Origin: an uncultured bacterium
GTDB lineage: Bacteria; Bacteroidota; Bacteroidia; Chitinophagales; Chitinophagaceae
Direction: 5' to 3'
Assembly (NCBI GenBank): GCA_903826405.1
Contig: CAIKEH010000019.1
Location: 1 to 64,000 of the forward strand
Length of the DNA: 64,000 bases
The stretch's first letter is position 1. Each line of letters begins with the position of its first letter. A program made the position numbers and the translations under genes. Below are positions 36,434-46,600 of this stretch, in pieces. The notes beneath the pieces are model-generated. The model saw only the letters and a program-made list of their open reading frames with translations, did not search any database and had not been told where the DNA came from.

Positions 36434-36586
36434 TTATTTCGTCACACGGTACAGTAATAGTGAGATCACCAGCCCGGTAAGAAGCCCTACCGCCAGTCTT
36501 TTGAACACAAGTGCCATGGCCAATCCGATAACCAGGCCCATGATGAGTCCGAACTGCGGACTACGCTTACTGTCATTTGTTGCCAT
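36434..36586 (-). CDS. 50-residue Gly-rich membrane protein
   Basis: ATG at 36586 gives MATNDSKRSPQFG, then two short hydrophobic stretches with small-residue spacing (LIMGLVIGLAMALVF and LAVGLLTGLVISLLLY) separated by KR, ending RVTK. It looks like a helical hairpin or glycine-zipper type peptide. The start overlaps the end of the PIG-L gene by 14 bases, and the stop is one base before the next small ORF. A longer frame from 36637 reads into the PIG-L gene and is not needed. I do not recognise the family. Confidence 0.65.
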   Translation of the reverse strand: MATNDSKRSPQFGLIMGLVIGLAMALVFKRLAVGLLTGLVISLLLYRVTK

Positions 36587-39083
36587 TGATCTTTGAATTA
36601 GGGTTGGAGACCAGATTTGCAAATAACCTGTAGGCACCCCCTACCGCTGCAGGGAGTTCCCGGAAAAAGACAAGCCCGGTATAAATGAATCTTCCTTTTC
36701 CGAAATCGCATGATATGAGGCTACCCAACTGTTCCTTTTCACCAGGGTCTTTAAGGGATAATGGCCTCTTGTATGGAGAAGCCTGTTGATCTGAAAAATA
36801 GATACCTCGTTCCTGAATCCATCCATTAAAATCCTGAGCCGTTATCAAATTAGGCCAGTTCAGAAGTCGGTCTTTACTATCCAGCATGGTCACTTCGGCC
36901 TTTTCATCGGTAACCCGGTTACGGGAAATGGTGAAATCATATGGCCCGATATGGGCATTGCCACTGGATGTCGGCGTATTATATTGCACCACATAATTAC
37001 CGCCTTTACTGATATAGTCCATCAGCACATCATATGCTGCATCCAGCCAAGGCTGCACATTGTAAGCCCGGACACCGGTTACGATCGCGTCGAATTCCTT
37101 TAATGCAGCAGCATTCATGTCTTTCTCCCCAAGTTGTGTCACTTGGAAGCCCATAAGTTCTAATGCCTCAGGGACTTTATCCCCAGCTCCTTTAATATAA
37201 CCTACTTTCTTTCCGGAAACCTTGAGATCGAGGTTCAGGAGTTTGACCTCATCCTCATAAAAATACCGGATGGAAGGTATATGGTCGTAATTGATCTGGG
37301 AAAGATCGAACATAGATGCTCTATCCTCAAATCCACTTCGGTACTGAAAGGAGGTCTTCAACTCATCCCTGTCAGCATTGCCGAGATCCTTTCCGCTGAC
37401 AGGTAAAACCCATGTACGCGAAACTCCCTTAGACAATTGAAAAACAGTATCCTCGACTATCGATCGGTTATACTTGGATGTACGGTAACTGACCAGGGCG
37501 CTTGAAGCAGGGATGGACCTGAACGCTTTTACTTTGAACTTCACCTCGTTGGTCACCTGCTGATCTTTTCGGAACAATAACACTCCGGGAGAAGTCTTGA
37601 TACTTACAGGAGGAACAACACAAATCGGTTGATAAAGCTCCCCTTTGACGGGATCCGTATGTTTATACATCAAGGGTTTGTCGAAGCGGAAAGGAACCCC
37701 TTCTATCGCTGTGAAAAATGAAACTTGATAAGATGGCGGATTACCGGGCAGACCGATCAGTTGTTGATCCTTGACCGTGTATGAAGCATCCACCATTTTG
37801 TCTACTAACCAATAAGGCTGTCCAATGGGTTTTGACTGGGAAACCGGTATCATACGAGGGAATGCCAAATTTCGGTTCAGCGCCAGTGTTTGCTTCAGAA
37901 TAGAATCATAACTCTCCATGGAAATGCGTTCCAGAACAGCATTCATGCCAGAACGGTTATTGATGAACAAATTAACCTGAATGGAATCGCCCTGCACTGC
38001 ATATTCCTGAGGTGTCCATGCCTCCATGAAAAGTGCACCACATTGTTCGATCAATTGTTGTACTTCCCCTAGTTTCTGTTTCTTCCAATAGCCATCCTTC
38101 AACCCGGCAATACCCTGGTATAGGTGAACCAGTGCCTTGACAGATCTTCCGGGTTGTGCATAATCATATTCACGGATGATCTGCTGGACCTCCGCTCCTA
38201 ATTCGGGGCCACCTTCCAACCTGTTCCAGTTGGTGACCACGCCATCCATCAGGTCTTGGCTTGGCTCCGGGCCGGCAACCGGTTGAAAATATTCAAGTGC
38301 AGACCCGCGCTGCGCCGGCACACCGAAACCCTGACTCTTATGTTGGCTCCGACTTTCAGCGGCGATCTCCCCGAAACTTTTCCCCAGCAAAGGTTCAAAA
38401 CCTCCAACTTCGAATTTGAGCTGGTTTTCAGCCGTGGTATTCGTAGTCCCGAAATTGAACGTATTCCAAAGCAATCGCTTGGCTTGCCACACTTCTACCC
38501 CATTGTTCAATTGCTCCGGAAAGCGTGAAGGATCTGCAGCGGCGACGTAAGCTTCGTTTGCGATTACCGCCGAAGCGGAATGTTGTCCATGACCGGCACG
38601 ACTGTCCGGTGGAAAACGAGCAATGATGACATCTGGCTTGAACTTCCGGATCACCCATACTGCATCAGAAAGTACTTTCTCCCGATCCCAAAGTCGTAGC
38701 GCCTCATCAGTACTCTTCGAGAAGCCAAAATCGTATGCACGGGAGAAGAATTGTTCTGCGCCATCGACCCGTCTTGCGGCGAGCAGTTCCTGAGTCCGGA
38801 TCAAGCCGAGTTCGATACCTTGTTCATCACCGATGAGATTTTGGCCGCCATCCCCGCGGGTCAGGGAGAGATATCCCGTTCGATATAATTTACCTTTTGC
38901 CAGAAAACCCAGAAGTCGGGTATTCTCATCATCCGGATGTGCTGCAATGTACAGCACAGATCCCAGCACGTCGAGTTTCTTCAATCGCAGACCTATCTCC
39001 GCACTATTCCAGGCAGGCGGAGCCTGCGCCTGTGATAGTATAGGGAAAAACAGCAAGTAAAGCCAGAGTGGAAGTAACTTCAT
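36573..39083 (-). CDS. Large secreted PIG-L (LmbE-like) deacetylase
   Basis: 836 residues with a signal peptide (1-20, ending LSQAQ). The PIG-L domain (about 38-290) has the zinc motif AAHPDDE (47-53, Asp general base and His/Asp ligands) and the third His in HGQH (165-168). The remaining 500 residues are beta-rich and end in a domain with FDAIVTGVRAYN and GNYVVQYNTP resembling a class I glutamine-amidotransferase-like fold, as in other long Bacteroidota PIG-L proteins. The family removes N-acetyl groups from GlcNAc-type sugars. Between the M14 and symporter genes, it may act on amino-sugar substrates in the periplasm. Confidence 0.9.
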   Translation of the reverse strand: MKLLPLWLYLLFFPILSQAQAPPAWNSAEIGLRLKKLDVLGSVLYIAAHPDDENTRLLGFLAKGKLYRTGYLSLTRGDGGQNLIGDEQGIELGLIRTQELLAARRVDGAEQFFSRAYDFGFSKSTDEALRLWDREKVLSDAVWVIRKFKPDVIIARFPPDSRAGHGQHSASAVIANEAYVAAADPSRFPEQLNNGVEVWQAKRLLWNTFNFGTTNTTAENQLKFEVGGFEPLLGKSFGEIAAESRSQHKSQGFGVPAQRGSALEYFQPVAGPEPSQDLMDGVVTNWNRLEGGPELGAEVQQIIREYDYAQPGRSVKALVHLYQGIAGLKDGYWKKQKLGEVQQLIEQCGALFMEAWTPQEYAVQGDSIQVNLFINNRSGMNAVLERISMESYDSILKQTLALNRNLAFPRMIPVSQSKPIGQPYWLVDKMVDASYTVKDQQLIGLPGNPPSYQVSFFTAIEGVPFRFDKPLMYKHTDPVKGELYQPICVVPPVSIKTSPGVLLFRKDQQVTNEVKFKVKAFRSIPASSALVSYRTSKYNRSIVEDTVFQLSKGVSRTWVLPVSGKDLGNADRDELKTSFQYRSGFEDRASMFDLSQINYDHIPSIRYFYEDEVKLLNLDLKVSGKKVGYIKGAGDKVPEALELMGFQVTQLGEKDMNAAALKEFDAIVTGVRAYNVQPWLDAAYDVLMDYISKGGNYVVQYNTPTSSGNAHIGPYDFTISRNRVTDEKAEVTMLDSKDRLLNWPNLITAQDFNGWIQERGIYFSDQQASPYKRPLSLKDPGEKEQLGSLISCDFGKGRFIYTGLVFFRELPAAVGGAYRLFANLVSNPNSKINGNK

Positions 39084-39126
39084 TTTTTGATCCTCACTTC
39101 AAATGTACATCATAGTGGACTCCTCA

Positions 39127-41685
39127 TCAATGCCCTAATTGGAATACTGCGTTACAAAGCATCAACTTGCCTTTCTCCCAAAAATTCCGGAAAGTCACAT
39201 CATCGGCCAAGTAGACGACATGCCCCGCTCCCAAGTCCTGAACCCCGAATAGAAGGCCGTCAACGATCTTCTGTTTGGATCGGTTTCCGATGAAACCGTA
39301 GGATGGATCATCTTTTTTCAAGTATCCCACATTCCACCCATCATCTTTGAAAAAGGAATAGATCCCCTCATCCAGTTTCAATGTGTAGTACCAGGACGGG
39401 AAGCCATATGCCAATGGGTGGGAATTGTCGATGCCCAACTGGTATACCGCACCGGGAATGGATCCAGAAACCTCCTCCCGCTCTCTGTCCTCATAACGCC
39501 GGAGTTCGTTATAACCCTTATCGCCTAATTCGACATCATTTTTCTTTTCCGCATCCTTTTTACGCTTGATCGCCCAGTCGATATTGGACAATTGGGCCAC
39601 TGCATTCTCAATCGCAATGATCCTTCCTCCATCCTGCACCCAACCTTTCAGACCATCCGTGATCACCTTGTCTGTGAATAACCTGTAGTTTCCATTGGGA
39701 ATGATGAGTACATCGAAACCTTTGAGCGCCTTGACATTCAGTTCGACGGCAGGGATCAGGGTGATCGGATATTTGATCTCCTGTTCGAAGAGTTGCCAGA
39801 TCTCACCCATGGAACCAGGTCTTACCCCATCGCCGGACAATAGAGCGATACGTGGTGGATTCAAGACGGGATAATGATTACTGCCCAGATCCGACCCCTT
39901 GTCCATGAAACCGGAATATATGGGTGTTATGTTGCCGGGAAGTCCTCCACAATCCCGCGCGGCCTCCATGATCGAGGGCAAAAGGGAAGCTTTCCCACCT
40001 CCATTTGAAGTTTTGGCCACCAACAATGTTCCAGCCGGAAAATCTTTCCCTTGAGAACTGAAAGCTTTGTCCGCCGCACGTACTTTCACGCCCCGGCGCA
40101 TCAAGGCAACGAGCAGACCAGCACTTTCCTTGCCGTTCCAGGGTATGGCATAGGCAAGAGCATTCAATGCAGAGTCCGGAATGGTTTGCACATCCAATTT
40201 GGATAGCGGATTCCCCTTTACGGCAGGAAGGATCTTCTCCTTCATCGCAAAAGCATCAAGCCCCATGGCATAGGGTATCGCCCATGCCGTAATGTCGTAA
40301 GTGACCGAATCGGTTAGACGGCTCCTGGGTTCAAACAGCACACGGAGCATGTTCGAACGAGGCTGATAGGCCGAAAGGATCAGGTCACCAGGCTCGATCT
40401 GGAAAGCCTCTTCCTTTCCAGAAAGATATCGGTAACCTTTGGCCGGACTTCTTGATGAAGCATATCCGAAATCGATGCCGTTATTCTCCAGCAATCGTTT
40501 GACCGAGGGCGTTACCGATCCACTCGCATCTGCCTTGATGATGTATGTTTTGTGGACACCACTTCCCCCATTGGCTGCATCCACGAAAAATTTTCTGTAC
40601 TCTTTCATCAGGCGCTCCCGCTGCTGTACCACGACATCGATCGTGGATAGACCAGTGGTGAAATGATGTTCCAGCCTGTCTGCAAGTGTAAGAGTGTCAC
40701 CGCTGGACATGATCACGGCAAGTCCACCTCTTGGCCCGCCACCTTGTTCGAAAGTCATGCCAATGGCGCCATTATATGTTGGATAAGTATCCCCATAACT
40801 CGGATAAAAGAGATCAAAGCGCTCTTTGGTGAAATAAAGCCAGCCTTGCGCGTCGAAGAGTCGGGCATTGTTCCTTCCTACAAGAACCTGGAATTCTCTT
40901 TGCCAGGGGGTGACCACTTCATGATAGGGCTCTGCGGCAGGTGCAAAATAATAGGGTGAATTGAAGCCCTGCTCATGAAAATCCACCACCACTTGTGGCA
41001 TCCATTGGTTATAGATTTGCACCCGTTGGCGCGACTCTCTTTGTGTCTGCCAGGCCCAGTCCCGGTTCAGATCGAACCCATAATGGTTGACGCGCCCGCC
41101 AGGCCACGGCTCACGATGTTCTCGGGAAGCAGGGTCTGCATCCGGACGAATACCGGCGACTCCATTGTACCAGTTCACATAACGATCCCGGCCATCCGGA
41201 TTCACACAAGGATCTATGATCACCATCACGTGTTTCAACCATGCACTGCTGGCATGGGAAGGATCGGCCAAGGCATGCAGCGTCTTCATTGCAGCCTCTG
41301 ACGAAGAAGGTTCATTGCCGTGAACGTTGTAACTCAGCCATACAACGACTGGTCCATTGGTGACTGGCGGTTTATCATCACCCGACAATCCTGCCAGTCG
41401 AAGGTTGTTGGTCCGGATCTCTTCAAGCCTAGCCAGGTTCTCGGGTGAAGACACGAAAGCCAACATCAATGGTCTACCCTCTTGAGTCTCCCCATAAGAC
41501 ATGAGTTTGACGTTCGAAGGATTTGCTGAAGCGACATGTCGGAAATAGGAGGCGATCCGGTGGTGGGGAGTGAATCGTGCTCCCAGGGGATAACCGAGGA
41601 AATCGTCGGGGCTCAGGAGTTTTTCCTGAGCATATGTACTGGTTGCAAAGGCGATGAACAGGGATAAGATGACCCAGGGCTTCAT
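39127..41685 (-). CDS. Secreted M14 family zinc carboxypeptidase
   Basis: 852 residues from the ATG at 41685, the start of the signal peptide (MKPWVILSLFIAFATSTYAQ). The carboxypeptidase domain has the zinc motif His122-x-x-Glu125 in NVHGNEPSSSE, the substrate-binding RDWAWQTQRESRQRV region, the second zinc His in VVVDFHEQGFN near 215 and the likely catalytic Glu in MTFEQGGGPRGG near 315. The C-terminal 450 residues include a glutamine-amidotransferase-like module near FDVLIIPNGNYRL, a frequent fusion in Bacteroidota. It should trim peptides in the periplasm. 43 bases separate it from the PIG-L gene, so it probably heads that operon. Confidence 0.92.
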   Translation of the reverse strand: MKPWVILSLFIAFATSTYAQEKLLSPDDFLGYPLGARFTPHHRIASYFRHVASANPSNVKLMSYGETQEGRPLMLAFVSSPENLARLEEIRTNNLRLAGLSGDDKPPVTNGPVVVWLSYNVHGNEPSSSEAAMKTLHALADPSHASSAWLKHVMVIIDPCVNPDGRDRYVNWYNGVAGIRPDADPASREHREPWPGGRVNHYGFDLNRDWAWQTQRESRQRVQIYNQWMPQVVVDFHEQGFNSPYYFAPAAEPYHEVVTPWQREFQVLVGRNNARLFDAQGWLYFTKERFDLFYPSYGDTYPTYNGAIGMTFEQGGGPRGGLAVIMSSGDTLTLADRLEHHFTTGLSTIDVVVQQRERLMKEYRKFFVDAANGGSGVHKTYIIKADASGSVTPSVKRLLENNGIDFGYASSRSPAKGYRYLSGKEEAFQIEPGDLILSAYQPRSNMLRVLFEPRSRLTDSVTYDITAWAIPYAMGLDAFAMKEKILPAVKGNPLSKLDVQTIPDSALNALAYAIPWNGKESAGLLVALMRRGVKVRAADKAFSSQGKDFPAGTLLVAKTSNGGGKASLLPSIMEAARDCGGLPGNITPIYSGFMDKGSDLGSNHYPVLNPPRIALLSGDGVRPGSMGEIWQLFEQEIKYPITLIPAVELNVKALKGFDVLIIPNGNYRLFTDKVITDGLKGWVQDGGRIIAIENAVAQLSNIDWAIKRKKDAEKKNDVELGDKGYNELRRYEDREREEVSGSIPGAVYQLGIDNSHPLAYGFPSWYYTLKLDEGIYSFFKDDGWNVGYLKKDDPSYGFIGNRSKQKIVDGLLFGVQDLGAGHVVYLADDVTFRNFWEKGKLMLCNAVFQLGH

Positions 41686-41773
41686 ATGACATGATTGATT
41701 CACGTAAAATAATCAAAGAAGATGACTTCCTTACAAGTTCAACCGTTTAAGGTCTTTATCCTATTTTTAATCC

Positions 41774-43495
41774 ATGAAACAACTACAATGCAACACCATT
41801 CTGGTGATCGTTTCAGCCATTTTGCTGGGGACACCTGTTACTGCACAGGTAAAGAACGCATTTCAGTATGAGATACAGAAATCCGTTCAGGCGACCAAAG
41901 GCGCCGTGGTTTCAGCACATCCATTGGCCAGCCACGCCGGCATCAGTGTACTGAAAAAAGGAGGAAATGCCATGGATGCCGCTATTGCCACACAATTGGC
42001 ACTGGCGGTAGTATATCCCGGAGCCGGGAATATAGGAGGTGGAGGTTTCCTCGTTGCACAGATGAATGGGGGTAAAAGGATCGCTCTGGATTATCGGGAG
42101 AAAGCTCCATCGAAAGCCAGCCGGGACATGTATCTGGACAGTACAGGGAAGCCTCGATTCGAACTCAGCCAAAGCGGACATCTCGCTTCCGGCGTTCCGG
42201 GTACCGTGGCCGGACTATTCGCAGCTCATGCCTATGCCAAACTTCCGTTCAAAGACCTCATACAACCGGCGATCGAACTCGCAGAAAAAGGATTCGTCAT
42301 CACACAACATGAGGCGGACGGATTGAACAGCACGAAGACCGCTTTCCTGAAGAACAACACACGCCCCACTGCTTTCGTCAAGGAAAAACCCTGGAAAGCC
42401 GGAGACACCCTGGTGCAATCTGAATTAGCTGGCACACTAAAACGCATACGCGACAACGGAGTGAGGGGATTTTATGAAGGAGAAACGGCCAAGCTCATCG
42501 TAGAAGAGATGCAGCGTGGAGGCGGGCTCATCACCCGGGAAGACCTCCGTCAATACAAGGCCGTTGCACGTGAACCCATGGCTTTCCCATATAAGGACTT
42601 CACCATCATCAGCATGCCGCTGCCAAGCAGTGGAGGCATCATCATTCAGCAAATGCTGAAGATGGTACAAAAACGCGATCTCTCGTCACTGGGATTCCAG
42701 ACTCCCGCTTCAGTTCAATTGATCGTTGAAGCGGAGCGAAGGGCTTATGCCGACCGCGCTGAATTCATGGGCGATCCCGACTTCGTCAAAGTACCCGTCA
42801 AAACCATCGTAAGTGACTCCTACATTCAACAACGTATGGCGGATTATCGTCAGGATACTGCTGGAAGTAGTGCCGTCACCAAGGCAGGCGTGGTGCCTCA
42901 TGAGAGCGAACAGACCACTCACCTCTCCGTGGCCGACAGATGGGGAAATGTGGTTTCCGTCACCACCACACTGAATGGGGGTTATGGCTCCAGAACAGTC
43001 GTGGGCGGAGCTGGCTTCCTGATGAACAACGAGATGGATGACTTCAGCGTCAAACCGGGTGTACCCAACATGTATGGAGCCATCGGGAACGAAGCGAATG
43101 CCATCGCACCCGGCAAACGCATGCTCAGTTCCATGACCCCGACGATCGTACTGAAAGAAGGGAAACCATTCTTCGTGGTCGGAACTCCGGGCGGGACCAC
43201 TATACCCACATCGGTCTTCCAGGCATTGGTCAATGTCATCGATTTCAACATGGGTACGGAAAAAGCCATCAACTCCGCAAAATTCCATCATCAATGGTTA
43301 CCGGATGAAATCATGGTCGAACCTGACTTTCCCGAAACCGTTCGGGAAGCCCTTCGAAAAATGGGATACAAGATCACCGTACGTGGCTTTATCGGACGAA
43401 CCGAAGCCATCCTGTTGAAACCGGACAGAAAAGGTGGATTCACCTTGGATGCAGTGGGCGATAAACGGGGGGACGACCACGCAGAAGGATATTGA
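41774..43495 (+). CDS. ggt: Gamma-glutamyltransferase
   Basis: 573 residues with a signal peptide (1-25, ending TPVTAQ). The N-terminal subunit carries AVVSAHPLASHAGISVLKKGGNAMDAAIATQLAL. Autoprocessing should occur before Thr381 in EQTTHLSVADRWGNVVS, the nucleophile of the small subunit. Later motifs are GSRTVVGGAGFLMNNEMDDFS and LSSMTPTIVLKEGKP, the family oxyanion/lid regions. The enzyme cleaves or transfers gamma-glutamyl groups from glutathione-like peptides in the periplasm. It may be relevant that a GCS2/ATP-grasp cluster lies 7 kb downstream. ATG start. Confidence 0.95.
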   Translation: MKQLQCNTILVIVSAILLGTPVTAQVKNAFQYEIQKSVQATKGAVVSAHPLASHAGISVLKKGGNAMDAAIATQLALAVVYPGAGNIGGGGFLVAQMNGGKRIALDYREKAPSKASRDMYLDSTGKPRFELSQSGHLASGVPGTVAGLFAAHAYAKLPFKDLIQPAIELAEKGFVITQHEADGLNSTKTAFLKNNTRPTAFVKEKPWKAGDTLVQSELAGTLKRIRDNGVRGFYEGETAKLIVEEMQRGGGLITREDLRQYKAVAREPMAFPYKDFTIISMPLPSSGGIIIQQMLKMVQKRDLSSLGFQTPASVQLIVEAERRAYADRAEFMGDPDFVKVPVKTIVSDSYIQQRMADYRQDTAGSSAVTKAGVVPHESEQTTHLSVADRWGNVVSVTTTLNGGYGSRTVVGGAGFLMNNEMDDFSVKPGVPNMYGAIGNEANAIAPGKRMLSSMTPTIVLKEGKPFFVVGTPGGTTIPTSVFQALVNVIDFNMGTEKAINSAKFHHQWLPDEIMVEPDFPETVREALRKMGYKITVRGFIGRTEAILLKPDRKGGFTLDAVGDKRGDDHAEGY

Positions 43496-43582
43496 TCGCC
43501 GATCATACTCCATGCCATGTTCAGTCACCTGTAACCACACCAGGAACAGGCCATGAACCGGGAGATGGAAAATGGTATTGAA

Positions 43583-43613
43583 TTTGCTCTAAGTAGGTGA
43601 ATGACTACCTTTG
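43583..43613 (+). promoter_or_regulatory. Strong Bacteroidota promoter at the start of the TamB-like gene
   Basis: TTTG at 43583-43586, a 19-base spacer, then TACCTTTG at 43606-43613. Transcription would start near 43620, downstream of the only in-frame ATG (43597), which puts the annotated start in doubt. Confidence 0.72.
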
Positions 43614-46600
43614 CACCAAACCATTCCTCCCACTGAAAAAAGCGCTGAAAATATCCGGATTTATACTCGCCGGCTTACTCCTGCTGATCTTTTTATCAGG
43701 ACTGCTCTTACAAACAGATTGGTGCCAGAAATTACTGGTCGATAAAGCTACCCAAACCTTAACCAGACAATTGGGTTCAGAGGTCGCTGTCAAAAAAGTG
43801 AGTTTCTCTTTGTTCAACAGAGCATATCTGGAAGGTACACTCATCCGAGACCGGAAAAAAGATACCCTCCTCTACGCAGGTTCACTGACCATTTCGATCA
43901 CAGACTGGTTCTTCCTGAAAAAAGAAAAAGAACTGCATTACCTTGGATTGAAGGATGCCAAGATAAATCTAAGACGCACAGATTCCATTTGGAACTACCA
44001 GTTCATCGCCGATTTCCTAACCACAACCCCTAAAAAGCAGGGCACTGATCGACAGCCCATACAATTCTCCCTCAAGAAAATCGAGTTGGGCAATCTCGTT
44101 TTGAATTATCTCGATGGCTGGAAAGGTCAGGATATGGTGGCCAGGATTGGACATCTCGTTCTGATCGCCGACAGTTTCGATCTGGCTAAGAAGAAGATAC
44201 ACGCATCCTCAGTCGACCTTGAACAGCCCTACTTCTCACTTTATGATTATACGGGAAACCGTCCAGATAGCCTGAATGTATTGAAACCGGACATCATCAC
44301 CCCGGGTGTATTGAGGTGGAATCCGGATGAATGGGAACTGACAGCCGCCAGATTGAACCTGAAGAACGGCGAGGTCAGATTCCTCCGTGAAACCCAGGAC
44401 AAATTGCTCGATTGGTTCGATCCAGACCACATCGTCTTCGACTCCATCAATTCATCGATGCAAAACGTGGCCTTCAAAAAAGACACACTTTCTGCTTTCC
44501 TGAACCTGTCTACACATGAAAGGTCAGGATTCCAAGTGGATAGACTTGAAGCGCAATTCACCATGCATCCTGAGGCCATGATTTTTGAACGGCTGGATAT
44601 CAAGACGCCTTACAGCCACTTGAAGAACTATTACTCCATGCGGTACAAGAGTTTCAACAGTGACATGGCCGATTTCATACACCAGGTCAAACTCGAAGGA
44701 AGATTCACCGGGAGTACGATCGGCGCCCGGGACATCGCCTATTTTGCTCCAGAATTATCTCGATGGAACGATCAGAAAGCCCACTTGGATGGCAGAGTGA
44801 CCGGCACGGTCGATGACCTCAATTCCAAGAATTTCACTATTCTTTACGGTCAACATACATCCATCAATGGGGACATGCGCATAACTGACTTGCCGGATCT
44901 GGACAAAACTGTATTCGATCTTCATGCGGAAAGGTTTCAAACAGACCATGGGGACATGACTTCTCTCGCGCCTGAATTGGCTCAGGTTAAAGGTCTCGAC
45001 CTAAGATCGATCGGCATAATCCGTACGCGTGGCAATTTCAAAGGCACCTTGCGTGACTTCCATACCGATGCAGAACTGGAAACCGCATTGGGCAATGCAC
45101 AGGCCAATGTGCATATGTCCATTCCACACGGGAAAGCACCCACCTACTCCGGAACGCTGTATACCTCAGGATTTGAACTGGGAAGATTGATCAAGGATAG
45201 CTCAATGGGCAGAATAGCCTTCAATGGATCTGTCAAGGGAACTGGCTTCGATCTTAAAAATGCGAGTGTTGATGTCAACGGGAAGGTCAATTCCATCACT
45301 TGGAACGACTACACATACACGAATGTCGACCTCCATGGCATCTTACATGACCAAAGATTCAATGGACAAGCTAACATCGACGATCCCAATTTCAAAGCCC
45401 GTCTGGACGGCAAATTCGATCTCGATCCATCCATGTCCCAGTTCGACATGACGGCCGATGTGCAAAGAGCCAACCTGAAACCTCTGAATTTCACTGGAGC
45501 CGACATGCGTATTCTGGGAAAATTCAAACTCAATTTTCGAGGAGCAAAGATCGATGACATGATCGGGGAAGCATCCTTATATGACGTGGCGCTGACGAAG
45601 AATGAGGAAACCTTTGTGTTTGACACCCTATACCTGAATGCAGCGAATGCTGAAGGTTCCAAAAAGGTTGAAATCAAAAGCAGCGATGTCGACATCACCT
45701 TGACCGGAAAATACAATATCAGCGAGATCCCTGCAACGGTCAGGAATTATCTGAATAAATATTACCCGCTCTATTTCAGTGCTAGTTCCAGACCACTTCC
45801 AGACCAGGACCTCACCTTGAATGCAACCCTGCATAACATCAGTCAATACCTGCCCCTTTTCGATCGGAAACTGAACGGGTTGGACAATAGTATCATCCAA
45901 GCCCATATCAACACCAATACCAGGACGCTCAACGTGGACGCACAGATCCCTTTTCTGTCCTACAACAAAACCAAGATCAGTGACATTTCGATCCTGGCAA
46001 AAGGTGATCTGGACAGTTTGCGAACACAGGCCAAAGCCGGTCTCATGACGGTGAATGACAGCCTGCAATTTCCTTTCACCACATTCACCATACTTTCTGC
46101 CGGGGATGTATCAGATATCCATTTTTCCACAGCTGCCAACCAGACCATAAATGCTGCTGACCTTTCCGCACGGATCACGAATCTGAAGGATGGACTGCGT
46201 TTCCATTTCAATCCATCCAGCGTCGTATTAAATGAAAAAACCTGGCGGATCGTGAAGGATGGTGAACTGACCATAAGTCGTTCGCTGGTTGAAGCAAGCG
46301 AAGTCAGGATCGTGAATGGCGAACAAGAGATCAGAATATCCTCCATACCTTCCAGTACAGGCTACACAAATGACCTCATCCTCAATATCAGGAAAGTCAA
46401 TCTGGGAGATTTCATCCCCATCCTGTTCAAGGATCCGAAGATAGAAGGAATAACCAGCGGCGACATAACCGTTGAAGATCCTTTGAACAAACTCAGAGTA
46501 TATGTGAATGCACAAACGGAACAGACCAGATTCGAAAATGATTCCATCGGGACTACATCTTTCAATGGCTATTGGGATAATGCAAGAAAATATGCATCTT

